From the NCBI GenBank assembly GCA_023447335.1, contig JAEXOD010000012.1:29015-93014 (forward strand): 64,000 nt of DNA, written 5' to 3'. A program made the position numbers and the translations under genes. Of this stretch, positions 28,410 to 36,304 are shown one piece after another (position 1 is the first letter of the stretch; every line of letters starts with the position of its first letter). The DNA comes from Bacteroidota bacterium (GTDB lineage Bacteria > Bacteroidota > Ignavibacteria > Ignavibacteriales > Melioribacteraceae). The notes below the pieces were generated by a model. It saw nothing but the letters and a program-made list of their open reading frames with translations, had not been told where the DNA came from and did no database searches.

Positions 28410-29760
28410 AATAAACTCCTTTATAATTATTATCTAATAACGTATTAATGCTTTTTGTATAAATATTTATTAAGTTAGAAAAGTTGTTTTTAGCTGCAAA
28501 AAGGGCTAAAGAAAGGGACCAAAATCTATCTGCATGCCCTTTAATTTCGTTATCGTTAACATCAAAATATATTGAGGAATTATTACGTACGCTTTTTTGT
28601 ACGGAGTGTAAATCCTCTTTCAATTCGATATTGTCGGGTAATTTAATATTCCCGTCTTGAAAGTACATTAACATGTTATAGGCAAGTTCTTCTTTAATTC
28701 TATTTGTAAAATAAACCGGGATTATTTTATTTTTGCCGAACTTCTCAGTTAAATCTTCGGCAAGTTGCATCCCTATGCCGGTTTCGTCAACTGCGGTTTT
28801 TACAATGTTAAAGTTTTGCATCAAATTAAAAAGGTATTCTTTTTGTATATTAAAAGTTGTGTTTTCAAATATCTTTTGAAGAGATAATACAAAACTTGTC
28901 CCTTGTTTTTCTATTAACGTTATTACAGATAAATCATTTCTTCTACCTATATCAAAACCGCAAAAGTAGGTTGAATCAGCATTAAGTATTTCCGAATTTT
29001 TTAGTGAAGAATCTATGCAATTATGGATAAGTGAATAACTTAAAAATGCCGTACTTTCATCAATAGGATTGCAGCAAAATTCTTCATTCCAAGTTATTTC
29101 GTCAACGCAATCTTCTTTTTGCCTTTTTATCCATTCCTCTCTTTCTAACGAAGTTGTATTTTTATTTAGTATTTTATCTACCAAACCACAATTAACGGCA
29201 TCATAAATAGATGTAGTATGTAAAGACCAATCAAGTTTGTTGTTTTTTATTTTATCAATAAATTTGTAAAACTGCGATTTTTTTCCGTTATGTGTTGAAA
29301 TTATACGAATAGGATAACCCCAAACGGCAGTAGGTTTTGCGGCTTTCCATAATTCAAGTTGATTATCGTGGTGGGCAAACTCATCAAGTACAATTTTGCC
29401 CCCTTTTGAGCGAAATGCTTTAGGGTTACTGGATAGTGCGGTAATTCGGCTTCCGTTAGTAAATTTAATTGATAGTGATTTTACATCGGTTTCTTCAAAA
29501 ATTGATTCGTTAAAATCTGATGAACCGATATTAAAAAGTTTGCCCCATTTTGTGCAATATATAATATACTCTCTTGCAGCACTTTCATCAGCACTACTGA
29601 ACCATACCGCAGGAACTTTTTTATATAAGCAATCCCTCACATCTTCGTAGGATTGCACATAAGTAGCACCTATACGGCGACTCTTTTCCCATATTTTGAC
29701 CAGCGAATTATCGTTTAACCAATCTTGTTGATATTTTAAAAAATATTTGTCGTTACGCAT
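28402..29760 (-). CDS. Terminase large subunit (Mu gp28-like)
   Basis: A 452-residue packaging motor. The ATPase has an atypical Walker A KSRRIGATYV (about 25-34), Walker B and catalytic Glu in IVLDEFAHHD (about 122-131) and a coupling motif IRIISTHNG. The RNase H-like nuclease has FCGFDIGRRNDLSVITL (first Asp), KTAVDETGIGMQLAEDL (second acidic residue) and GHADRFWSLSLALFAA (third Asp). All key acidic residues look present, so both activities are plausible. It packages DNA into preformed capsids. It overlaps the portal gene by 8 bases and the small-subunit gene by one. Confidence 0.9.
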   Translation of the reverse strand: MRNDKYFLKYQQDWLNDNSLVKIWEKSRRIGATYVQSYEDVRDCLYKKVPAVWFSSADESAAREYIIYCTKWGKLFNIGSSDFNESIFEETDVKSLSIKFTNGSRITALSSNPKAFRSKGGKIVLDEFAHHDNQLELWKAAKPTAVWGYPIRIISTHNGKKSQFYKFIDKIKNNKLDWSLHTTSIYDAVNCGLVDKILNKNTTSLEREEWIKRQKEDCVDEITWNEEFCCNPIDESTAFLSYSLIHNCIDSSLKNSEILNADSTYFCGFDIGRRNDLSVITLIEKQGTSFVLSLQKIFENTTFNIQKEYLFNLMQNFNIVKTAVDETGIGMQLAEDLTEKFGKNKIIPVYFTNRIKEELAYNMLMYFQDGNIKLPDNIELKEDLHSVQKSVRNNSSIYFDVNDNEIKGHADRFWSLSLALFAAKNNFSNLINIYTKSINTLLDNNYKGVYYV

Positions 29761-30152
29761 TAAATTCCCAAAATTTCTTCTTCAATTTTCTTTATTGTAT
29801 TGCTGCTAATTGTTTCGCCTTTTTGTTCGGAATCGAAATATAATTCACCTTTAATTTCTTTTACTGCAGTTAATAATGCCCACAGCACTTTAGAAACGGC
29901 AGAAATTTGCTGAGGAGTAGGGTTTAATTTTGCTTGAGCAATGGCAGTTTTTACCAGTTGATATAATTCTTCCTTTAACGGTAAATCTTTTTTCCGGTAA
30001 TTAATTCTGTCTTTATCCCAATTATCTTCTTTACGCCATCGGTATAAAACACGAAGGGGAAATTTTTCTTCAAAAATACCGAAAATAGTATTTATTCCTA
30101 AACCTTCTTCAACGTATAATTCTTTTGCTTCAAATCTTTCAAGTTCACTCAT
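29760..30152 (-). CDS. Probable terminase small subunit (Mu gp27/DUF1804-like)
   Basis: A 130-residue protein directly ahead of the large terminase, sharing the ATG base with its stop. The N-terminus (LERFEAKELYVEEGLGINTIFGIFEEKFPLRVLYRWRKEDNWDKDRINYR) has the helix-turn-helix pattern and W(R/K)KE.NWDK motif of DUF1804/gp27-type DNA-binding small terminases. The C-terminal half is helical and would oligomerise. It should select the DNA to be packaged, so whether it recognises a specific pac sequence decides how specific packaging is. Assigned by position plus the HTH-like pattern. Confidence 0.75.
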   Translation of the reverse strand: MSELERFEAKELYVEEGLGINTIFGIFEEKFPLRVLYRWRKEDNWDKDRINYRKKDLPLKEELYQLVKTAIAQAKLNPTPQQISAVSKVLWALLTAVKEIKGELYFDSEQKGETISSNTIKKIEEEILGI

Positions 30153-30160
30153 AACGCTCC

Positions 30161-30475
30161 TTAATTACAAAGATCTTTAATATTGTTATCAATTTTATTT
30201 TCAAGCTTTGTATAGTTTTCGGCAATATGTTCTTTATATTTCAAATCTTCTTGCAATACTATAAAAAGTTTATCTATTGCATTTTGATTTTGCAGCAATG
30301 CTTTTTCAAAATTAAGACTGCTTTGGTCAAGACTTTGTTTAAACTGCTCCTGGCTAAACTTAATAGTATCTTCGTGTTGTTTAGAAAAATACTTGACGGT
30401 AAAATACCAAATAACTAAAAGTATAGCTGAAATTCCTCCGTTGGCAAGTGCCGAACTAATAATAGATTGTTCCAT
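30161..30475 (-). CDS. Small membrane-anchored coiled-coil protein (possible holin/lysis accessory)
   Basis: A 104-residue protein with one N-terminal membrane segment (SALANGGISAILLVIWYFTVKYF, about 8-30) and a long coiled coil (about 32-100). It opens the minus-strand arm, 8 bases ahead of the terminase small-subunit gene. One-span proteins of this layout often sit beside packaging genes in Mu-like phages as Rz- or holin-like lysis factors, but no family is recognised here. The upstream GGAGTTAGG gives a good ribosome site. Confidence 0.55.
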   Translation of the reverse strand: MEQSIISSALANGGISAILLVIWYFTVKYFSKQHEDTIKFSQEQFKQSLDQSSLNFEKALLQNQNAIDKLFIVLQEDLKYKEHIAENYTKLENKIDNNIKDLCN

Positions 30476-30528
30476 CCTAACTCCGTTTTTGTGTGCAAAT
30501 CTAACTTAAAAAAATTACCGTGTCATAT

Positions 30529-30609
30529 GAACCGTTCATGGAACCGTTTAGTAAACCGTTCCGGAAACCATTCACGGAACGGTTCCGGTAACCGTTCGCT
30601 GAACCGTTT
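30529..30609. promoter_or_regulatory. Seven AACCGTT repeats at exact 12-bp spacing between divergent virion operons
   Basis: AACCGTT or a one-base variant begins at 30530, 30542, 30554, 30566 (AACCATT), 30578 (AACGGTT, the reverse complement form), 30590 and 30602, always 12 bases apart. The 5-base spacers vary. The array fills the middle of the 200-bp gap between the packaging arm and the capsid/tail arm. Constant unit and period with variable spacers is typical of a multi-site protein-binding array controlling both promoters. Confidence 0.8.
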
Positions 30610-30675
30610 CTTTGAGTAAGTTTTTTTGTTGGGTTAGTTTTGAATCGTAACTTTTAACCAAATAGGAGAAACCAA

Positions 30676-31530
30676 ATGAAATGGATCCCGTTTTTCAAAA
30701 CAGGAGCACAAACCGATTCGCTCGGAAGAGAGAAGATATGGACGAGTGAAGAAGTAGATAATGCGGTAAACAACTATAATAAACTAACCAAGGAGGAGAA
30801 AAGACCGATTGTAATAGGACATCCGGGGGATAACTTGCCGATATTAGGTTTTGTTGAAAAAGTAAAACGTGTAGGAGATACACTTTATGCATTGCCCGGA
30901 AATGTATCACAAAGCTTTAAAAATATGGTTAAAAACGGAGCATTTCCCAATAGAAGTATTTCTTTTAATAATGACGGCTCAATAAATCACTTCGGCTTTT
31001 TACCGGTCGGAATAGAACCGGCAGTAAAAGGTTTAGGCGAATTTGAGTTTAGCGAAGAGAATAATAAAGTAACCAATTATTCTTTTTCCGAACCGTTATA
31101 CGAAAGTGATACTTTTGAAACTGACGGCGATTTATTTAGAATTGAAGCAGAATTGGAAATAATAAACAAACAAATTGATGAGATGCTTAAGAATAATAAA
31201 CATACTTATGATTTGGAAAACGAGCTGAAAAGAAAAATAGAACAACAAAACATTGAAGCCGAAAAATCCGCGTTTATGTTTAAGCTTGAACGTTTAACAG
31301 AAACCGGAAAAATAACCCCTGCCGTAAAAAGCAAATTTACCGAATTAAGTAATTTATTAACTAAACCGACAAACGATTATTCCGCTTATAATAAAAACAT
31401 GTTTAACCTTTTGGGCGAGATAATAGATCTTTCCGGAATAGTAATTAATTATAACGAAACGGTTACAAAACCGATAGAAGATTCACTTACAGACGAATTA
31501 ACTTTAATAGCAAACACATATAAAATATAA
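30676..31530 (+). CDS. Phage head protease/scaffold (Mu gpI-like)
   Basis: A 284-residue protein resembling Mu gpI, a combined capsid protease and scaffold. The N-terminal domain (about 1-130) has KWIPFFKTGAQTDSLGREKIW, RPIVIGHPGDNLPILGFVEKV, and NRSISFNNDGSINHFGFLPVGIEPAVKGLGE. His of IGHP and Ser of RSIS are candidate catalytic residues by analogy. The C-terminal half (about 150-284) is a Glu/Lys-rich coiled coil, as expected for an internal scaffold. It cleaves scaffold and capsid precursors during head maturation. It is followed 10 bases later by the major capsid gene, the usual order. An AATAGGAG ribosome site precedes the ATG. Confidence 0.82.
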   Translation: MKWIPFFKTGAQTDSLGREKIWTSEEVDNAVNNYNKLTKEEKRPIVIGHPGDNLPILGFVEKVKRVGDTLYALPGNVSQSFKNMVKNGAFPNRSISFNNDGSINHFGFLPVGIEPAVKGLGEFEFSEENNKVTNYSFSEPLYESDTFETDGDLFRIEAELEIINKQIDEMLKNNKHTYDLENELKRKIEQQNIEAEKSAFMFKLERLTETGKITPAVKSKFTELSNLLTKPTNDYSAYNKNMFNLLGEIIDLSGIVINYNETVTKPIEDSLTDELTLIANTYKI

Positions 31531-31540
31531 GGGGAAAAAT

Positions 31541-32464
31541 ATGAGACTAAATCAAATATCATCACAAGATATTAAGACGGCAACATTTATTCAAAATATG
31601 AAAAAATACTCTACAATACTGGAATATGCCGAGTTTTATAGAATTGTAGGTAATAGCGATATGCCGCGTAAAAAAGCTTCGGCAACCGGCGGACAGTTTA
31701 GAGCAATAAACGATAACTGGGCTGCAAACCAAGTATCTCCGATTTTCGGTTCCGTTAACCTTAAAATATTTGGTGATAAGGTTGAAGTTGATAAAGCTCA
31801 TGAAAGAAGAGCCGGAGATATAAGTAGCGAGAGGGCAAGACAACTAATTAATTTTGCGGAAGAATTTGGTAAAAATTTTCAGCATGAATTTTTTAACGGT
31901 AAAACAAGCACAAACCCAAAATCTTGGAACGGTTTAGGTACAATTATTCCTGCTCAACAGATAATTACGGCAGATGAAAACGGTCTATTGGTTGAAGCCG
32001 GAAACTCGGACCAAGCTTCTTTATCTAAGCAAATATTTTTGGAAAAATTACGTAAACTAATAACAATGGTTGACGGCGGTGCCCAAGTTTTATATATGAA
32101 TGAGGATGTATGGACACGCCTAACAACTATAGCAGCCGAGTATATTAATTGGCAGAAAAATGATTTCGGTAATATGATCCCTTATTTCGGCGGTGTGCCT
32201 ATTAGATCGGGCGGTTATAACTCGGTAGGTAATTTAATTATTCCCGCAAACGAATTATGTGGGGAATTTAATAATGCTACCACTATTTATGCAATGCGAT
32301 TTGGTGAAAAGAAAGATTTAACTATAGGTACAAGCAACGGGTTAAACATTGATGATTTGGGATTGGTTAATAACCATTATGTTGATAACGTGGAGCTTGA
32401 TGCGGATTTATGTTTGTTAAATAATCGTGCTGTAGCCGCATTAAAAGGAATAATTATTCAATAA
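31541..32464 (+). CDS. Major capsid protein (HK97-fold candidate)
   Basis: A 307-residue protein directly after the protease/scaffold gene. The N-terminus has a helical delta-like region (MRLNQISSQDIKTATFIQNMKKYSTILEYAEFYRIVGN). DISSERARQLINFAEEFGKNFQHEFFNG and FEFLRKL-type helices (QIFLEKLRKLITMVDGGAQVLYMNEDVWTRL) follow. A conserved YFGGVPIRSGGY loop and a terminal VDNVELDADLCLLNNRAVAALKGI give the pattern of HK97-type capsid proteins. Length and position agree with Mu gpT. I did not see a precise family motif, so the call rests mainly on order and composition. It has an AAGGGG ribosome site. Confidence 0.75.
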   Translation: MRLNQISSQDIKTATFIQNMKKYSTILEYAEFYRIVGNSDMPRKKASATGGQFRAINDNWAANQVSPIFGSVNLKIFGDKVEVDKAHERRAGDISSERARQLINFAEEFGKNFQHEFFNGKTSTNPKSWNGLGTIIPAQQIITADENGLLVEAGNSDQASLSKQIFLEKLRKLITMVDGGAQVLYMNEDVWTRLTTIAAEYINWQKNDFGNMIPYFGGVPIRSGGYNSVGNLIIPANELCGEFNNATTIYAMRFGEKKDLTIGTSNGLNIDDLGLVNNHYVDNVELDADLCLLNNRAVAALKGIIIQ

Positions 32465-32535
32465 TCTTATCCCGAGCATATTACAACATTAAAATATTTG
32501 TGAATAAGCTCGGGAATTTTATTAACGGAGATATT

Positions 32536-32973
32536 ATGTATTGTTCTATAAATGATTTAATAAATGACATTACACATAACACTCTTATAGAACTTGTGAA
32601 TGATGAAAATGTTGATCCGAATTTAATTAACCTAAATAGTGAAAATATTTTTAGCGATAGGATAATTGATCAGATAAATAATGCAAAAACCGAAATAGAT
32701 TTTTACTTAAATAACAAAATTCAAATTGATATAAATAATATTCCCCCAATTATTAAAACCGTTGCACGAGATTTATCAAAATATTATTTATACAAAAGAC
32801 GTTTTTTAAGCAAAGTTCCTACAGGGATATTAAATAATTATAATAATAGAATTTTGCAGTTAAAAGATATTGCATTAGGGAATCTATTGCTTGTTTATGA
32901 TTATGACACATCCCAAAAATATTTATCAAATAAAACTAAACAAGACAGATATTTTATTTATGAGAGGAATTAA
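32536..32973 (+). CDS. Head completion protein (Mu gp36 / DUF1320-like)
   Basis: A 145-residue protein starting MYCSINDLINDITHNTLIELVNDE, with AKTEIDFYLNNK and PPIIKTVARDLSKYYLYKRRF. This reproduces the DUF1320 pattern (MYxTxxDL...AxxEIDxYL...P.xLkxIaxDIAxYYLy.R). Mu gp36 connects head and tail at the neck. I start at the ATG at 32536, which has AACGGAG eight bases upstream, not at the GTG at 32500. Its stop shares a base with the next start. Confidence 0.82.
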   Translation: MYCSINDLINDITHNTLIELVNDENVDPNLINLNSENIFSDRIIDQINNAKTEIDFYLNNKIQIDINNIPPIIKTVARDLSKYYLYKRRFLSKVPTGILNNYNNRILQLKDIALGNLLLVYDYDTSQKYLSNKTKQDRYFIYERN

Positions 32974-33431
32974 TGAATAGCTCGATAAACATAGTACTGA
33001 CAAAAATAAAATTAAAGCTAAATAGTGCTTTTTCTGCATACGAAAATGATTTCAAGTTAAAAGTTGAGATAAATGATAAAACGGAAACCGCTAATGTTAA
33101 CGGTGCTTTATTTATAACTTATAAAGGAGAAAAAGTTAGCGAAAATTTAACTAAAAACAACAAGTTGTTTTTTCTTAAGCGTTATATAAATATTGAAATA
33201 TTAGGGGTTATTAAAGAAAATAATAAAACAAAGCTGAATGATTATATAGACTTAATATTAAATGAAATTAGCGGGTTAAAAACCGCTGACGGTTTAGGTA
33301 TAAATTATATTATGCCCTCTTCTATTTCGGTGATTGAACAAGATGAGTATGAAAATTACAGATTTAAAGTAAACGTAATTAGTCCTATTGATTTTAACTT
33401 TAACGGAGAGATTGATAATGTTGATAATTAA
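32973..33431 (+). CDS. Mu gp37 / DUF1834-like neck or tail-terminator protein
   Basis: A 152-residue protein coupled to the gp36-like gene by a shared base. It is a mixed alpha/beta protein; FITYKGEKVSE, KRYINIEILGVI, NDYIDLILNEISGLKT and the closing YRFKVNVISPIDF follow the DUF1834 (gp37) layout (helical start, GxxxL loop, strand near the C-terminus). In Mu this family caps the tail or joins it to the head. Identity is weak and rests partly on gene order. The amidase gene starts inside its last 14 bases. Confidence 0.62.
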   Translation: MNSSINIVLTKIKLKLNSAFSAYENDFKLKVEINDKTETANVNGALFITYKGEKVSENLTKNNKLFFLKRYINIEILGVIKENNKTKLNDYIDLILNEISGLKTADGLGINYIMPSSISVIEQDEYENYRFKVNVISPIDFNFNGEIDNVDN

Positions 33432-34044
33432 AAAAACTTTACCGTTAAGCGAATATAGTAAAATAGAATATGAGCAATACGGCTTAAAGCAGAAAAATCA
33501 TATAGTACTTCATCATACCGTTTCAAAAAACGAAAAAGGGGTTTATGAATGGTGGTGTAATGACGGTAAAAAGGTTGCTACGGCGTACGTTGTTGATAAA
33601 GACGGCAAAATATACGAATACTTTGATCCGAAATATTGGTCGTACCACTTAGGCGGAAAAGCGGCAAAATGCCATAATATTAACAGTATAGGAATTGAGA
33701 TAGCAAACGAAGGAGCTTTGACATTTAAGGATGACAATTATTTTTGGTTTAACGGCAAAAATAAATATTTGGGTAATGTATTTGAATATGAGTGGAGAGG
33801 GGTTAAATATTGGGCTGAGTATTCTAAAGAGCAGTTTAATTCGGTGGTTGAATTAATAATATATCTTTGCAATAAGTTTAATATACCAAAGGTAGTTTAT
33901 GATAAATTAGATTTTAATTTTGATTTGTTAAATAATTTCCGTGGTATAATATCGCATTGCAATGTTAGGAATGATAAAACCGATGTTTCTCCTGCGTTTA
34001 ATTTACAACATTTAAAACAGCTTATAGGAATGAGGGGAAAATGA
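33418..34044 (+). CDS. N-acetylmuramoyl-L-alanine amidase (Amidase_2, endolysin)
   Basis: A 208-residue peptidoglycan amidase. The zinc-site pattern is IVLHHTVSKN (first His), SYHLGGKA and a final SHCNVRNDKTDVSPAF, where His and Cys/Asp complete the T7-lysozyme-type site. VATAYVVDKDGKIYEYFDP and SIGIEIANEG are typical Amidase_2 strands. It would cut the bond between MurNAc and L-Ala to release particles. I start at the ATG at 33418, with GGAGAG upstream, not at the TTG at 33388. It overlaps the gp37-like gene and its stop overlaps the next start, forming a lysis pair with the following spanin-like gene. Confidence 0.88.
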   Translation: MLIIKKTLPLSEYSKIEYEQYGLKQKNHIVLHHTVSKNEKGVYEWWCNDGKKVATAYVVDKDGKIYEYFDPKYWSYHLGGKAAKCHNINSIGIEIANEGALTFKDDNYFWFNGKNKYLGNVFEYEWRGVKYWAEYSKEQFNSVVELIIYLCNKFNIPKVVYDKLDFNFDLLNNFRGIISHCNVRNDKTDVSPAFNLQHLKQLIGMRGK

Positions 34045-34607
34045 ACCTAAATTTAAAAACAAAAATAATTATTGTTTCTGTTCTGGTAATAATACTTTTA
34101 TTTCTAATAATTATTTTTTGTAAACCGGAAAAACAAATAGAAAACAAAGAAATTAAATCCGAAAAAGTTATTACCGAAAATGTTGTTGTATCATCAATAC
34201 AAAAAAATATTTCGGTAAAAGCTAAAAACTATAAATATACGGTAAATAAAACTTTACCCATAGCAGATACGGCAGTTAGTACAACTGATACTATTTATGC
34301 CGCTTATGCCGATACATCCTTTTTAATTACTGATACATTAGGCAAACCTAAGGGAATTATCAATTTAAACACTGAATATATAAGCGACATAAAACTTAGT
34401 GATAATGCAAAATTTAATTACCGATTTAATTCGATATTGTTTAGTGAAAATAAAATATACAAGGAAACCGAAAGCTTAAACATAAATAAAGTAAGCCAAA
34501 ATGAAAACAAATTCGGTTTAGGTTTATTTGCGGGAGGATTATTAACAAATGACCGAAAGTTAACTTACGGAATAGGAATAGGTCTATTTTACAAACTAAT
34601 TTATTAA
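34041..34607 (+). CDS. Membrane-anchored lysis accessory (u-spanin-like) candidate
   Basis: A 188-residue protein with an N-terminal inner-membrane span (IIIVSVLVIILLFLIIIFC, about 9-27). A periplasmic middle contains Thr/Asp/Ala-rich strands (ADTAVSTTDTIYAAYADTSFL). It closes with a hydrophobic hairpin (KFGLGLFAGGLLTNDRKLTYGIGIGLFYKLIY, about 157-188) resembling an outer-membrane beta-hairpin. One anchor in each membrane is the architecture of unimolecular spanins, which fuse membranes at lysis, and similar proteins occur beside amidases in Bacteroidota phages. It overlaps the amidase by 4 bases. This is inference from layout; no family match is claimed. Confidence 0.55.
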   Translation: MNLNLKTKIIIVSVLVIILLFLIIIFCKPEKQIENKEIKSEKVITENVVVSSIQKNISVKAKNYKYTVNKTLPIADTAVSTTDTIYAAYADTSFLITDTLGKPKGIINLNTEYISDIKLSDNAKFNYRFNSILFSENKIYKETESLNINKVSQNENKFGLGLFAGGLLTNDRKLTYGIGIGLFYKLIY

Positions 34608-34616
34608 GGTGAAAAC

Positions 34617-35126
34617 ATGTCTTTACAAAACCCAATTATTTCGGTTAATTCCGATAGAATAATTAAAAAGCCGGTTGAAAAGGCAATTATTATAATTGAA
34701 GATGAAAACTTTTCAACCGAAGCCGGATACATAGAAGAGGGGAGCATTAAAATAAAATTCCCCGCAAATAGTGTAACCTTGTTAGATAAATCAGAATTAC
34801 AGCTTGGTTATAATTTTAGTATCGAAATTAAAGCATTACAATTTTATTCTCTTTACGAATACGAAAAGCTGAAAAACAGATTTTGCACAATCAATTTGCA
34901 TCCGTTAAGTATATATATTAAAAACGTTCGTTTAAATATTAGCGGAGAGCTGAATGTAGGAGAGAATAAAGCCCCGATTTTATTAACGGCTTCAAAATAC
35001 GTAAATAATATAAAGGATGTTATTGACGGCAACCCATGGGGTCAATTAACAAATCCATGGGAAATTGAAATAACTCCCGAAGATAATATTAACCAAGATA
35101 CTTTAGGAATCGAAAACTTATTATAA
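34617..35126 (+). CDS. Putative tail structural protein
   Basis: An unrecognised 169-residue protein, mostly beta-strand (IISVNSDRIIKKPVEKAIIIIEDENF; YNFSIEIKALQFYSLYEYEKLKNRFCTINLHPLSIYI; PWGQLTNPWEIEITPED). Located between the lysis pair and the tail-chaperone genes, it is where a tail-tube or tail-terminator protein would be expected. No sheath-like gene is present, so if this is the tube the tail would be non-contractile. Function is inferred only from order and beta composition. Confidence 0.5.
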   Translation: MSLQNPIISVNSDRIIKKPVEKAIIIIEDENFSTEAGYIEEGSIKIKFPANSVTLLDKSELQLGYNFSIEIKALQFYSLYEYEKLKNRFCTINLHPLSIYIKNVRLNISGELNVGENKAPILLTASKYVNNIKDVIDGNPWGQLTNPWEIEITPEDNINQDTLGIENLL

Positions 35127-35138
35127 GGAATTAATTAA

Positions 35139-35978
35139 ATGAATGCGTTATTTTCATATTACACAAAACCGGCATTAAACAATGAAAAAATTTATGTTAA
35201 CAATGCCGCATTTATATACTCATGGGGGCTTTCGGTTAGCCTTGCAAAAAAATATTTTACCAAAGTAATATTAGTAACCGATACCGCAGGTAAAAAACTT
35301 TTAATTGACGAATTAAATTTACCTTTTGACGAAGTGGACTGTTCTTTTGATACTATTACAAATATTAACATTAATCTGTTCATGTATCCTAAAATATTTG
35401 CGATGGATAAACAGATTGAACCGTTTATTTATTTGGAATATGACGTTTATTTATTTAAGGAAATTATCAATATTCCGGAAATTATTGTTCAATCAATTGA
35501 AGGTTTTAGTATTAGCAACAATAATTATTATAATAATCTTGTTAATACTTTATCGGAAAAGGGTTATAATAATTCCGTATTTTTAAACAGGGAAGAAAGT
35601 ATTGATTACGGTTATAACCTTGGTATTATAGGAGGAACAGACTTAGATTTTGTTAAGTTTTATTGCACACAAGCTAAACTTATGATTGATTTTATAAATT
35701 CAAATTACAATAATATAACCCCCGAAATATATAAACTTTACGAGCAATGGCTTTTTGTTTTATGTGGCAAAGATAGAAATAAAAACATTTCTGTTTATCT
35801 CGGAAATAAAAGGGATTCTCTTCAGTATAATTACACACACTTAATGCAAGGGAAAGGAAGTAGTTTAATCCTTTATTTATTAAAGAATAAATTTAGGTTG
35901 CTATTTCCGGAAACATATTCGCAATTGAACCGAAAGTTAAACGAAACGGGAATAAACAATCTTGTAATAGTTAATTAA
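35139..35978 (+). CDS. DUF6734-like glycosyltransferase inside the tail operon
   Basis: A 279-residue protein that does not look like a virion part. It opens with MNALFSYYTKPALNNE, FIYSWGLSVSLAKKYFTKVILVTDTAGKKLLIDELNLPFDEV, a Rossmann-like start. A strand-loop YLEYDVYLFK (about 105-114) stands where GT-A enzymes have a DxD motif. YGYNLGIIGGTDLDFVKFYC and HLMQGKGSS follow. This matches, from memory, the DUF6734 family of Bacteroidota GT-A-like proteins. In a tail operon it could decorate tail or host surface sugars. RBS AAGGAATTAA precedes the ATG. Confidence 0.6.
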   Translation: MNALFSYYTKPALNNEKIYVNNAAFIYSWGLSVSLAKKYFTKVILVTDTAGKKLLIDELNLPFDEVDCSFDTITNININLFMYPKIFAMDKQIEPFIYLEYDVYLFKEIINIPEIIVQSIEGFSISNNNYYNNLVNTLSEKGYNNSVFLNREESIDYGYNLGIIGGTDLDFVKFYCTQAKLMIDFINSNYNNITPEIYKLYEQWLFVLCGKDRNKNISVYLGNKRDSLQYNYTHLMQGKGSSLILYLLKNKFRLLFPETYSQLNRKLNETGINNLVIVN

Positions 35979-35989
35979 GGAGCTTTAGA

Positions 35990-36265
35990 ATGGAAAATAA
36001 AGTAACATATAAATTTGATAACGAAAAATTTTATTTAAAAGATTACGGAGAAATAACTTGGGAAGAAGATGAAATTATTGTGAATTCTTTAGCGGGAAAC
36101 TCCGGAAGCGTAGATATAAATAGAATATTTTCTATTGTGTTAAAACCATGTTCGGTTAATTTGGAAATTACTAAATTCAACTTTTTGAAAGGGGAATTAA
36201 AAGTAATTAAAAAGTTACTTAAGGAAGATATAGTAAAACGGAGAAACGATTTTTTAGCCGAATGA
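35990..36265 (+). CDS. Tail assembly chaperone G-like protein
   Basis: A 91-residue protein just ahead of the tape-measure region, where phages carry a pair of tail assembly chaperones (lambda G and GT). It is soluble with a Lys-rich C-terminus. Its last codons GAT TTT TTA GCC GAA TGA contain the slippery heptamer T_TTT_TTA, and its stop overlaps the next ATG by four bases (ATGA) in the -1 frame. Assigned by order and the frameshift signal, not by sequence similarity. Confidence 0.65.
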   Translation: MENKVTYKFDNEKFYLKDYGEITWEEDEIIVNSLAGNSGSVDINRIFSIVLKPCSVNLEITKFNFLKGELKVIKKLLKEDIVKRRNDFLAE

Positions 36266-36304
36266 CGGAGCTTTTTAAAGAACTGGATTTAGCCGAAAGC
36301 TCCG
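36250..36304 (+). other. Programmed -1 ribosomal frameshift signal in tail-chaperone pair
   Basis: Slippery heptamer T_TTT_TTA in the zero frame (36250-36256), then a 9-nt spacer, then a perfect 9-bp stem: CGGAGCTTT (36266-36274) with AAAGCTCCG (36296-36304) around a 21-nt loop. A -1 slip reads on through AGC CGA ATG without a stop, joining the two ORFs. X_XXY_YYZ plus spacer plus stem is the standard layout for phage tail chaperone frameshifting. Confidence 0.82.

Noticed and set aside
28402..29760. Contractile-tail Mu phage
   Set aside because: Head genes are Mu-like, but no tail sheath, tail tube of the Mu type, baseplate or fibre gene is present, so a Mu myovirus identity is not supported.
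30529..30609. CRISPR-like or tandem satellite array
   Set aside because: Units are 7 bases with 5-base spacers, far too short for CRISPR, and there are no cas genes; it fits a protein-binding array better.
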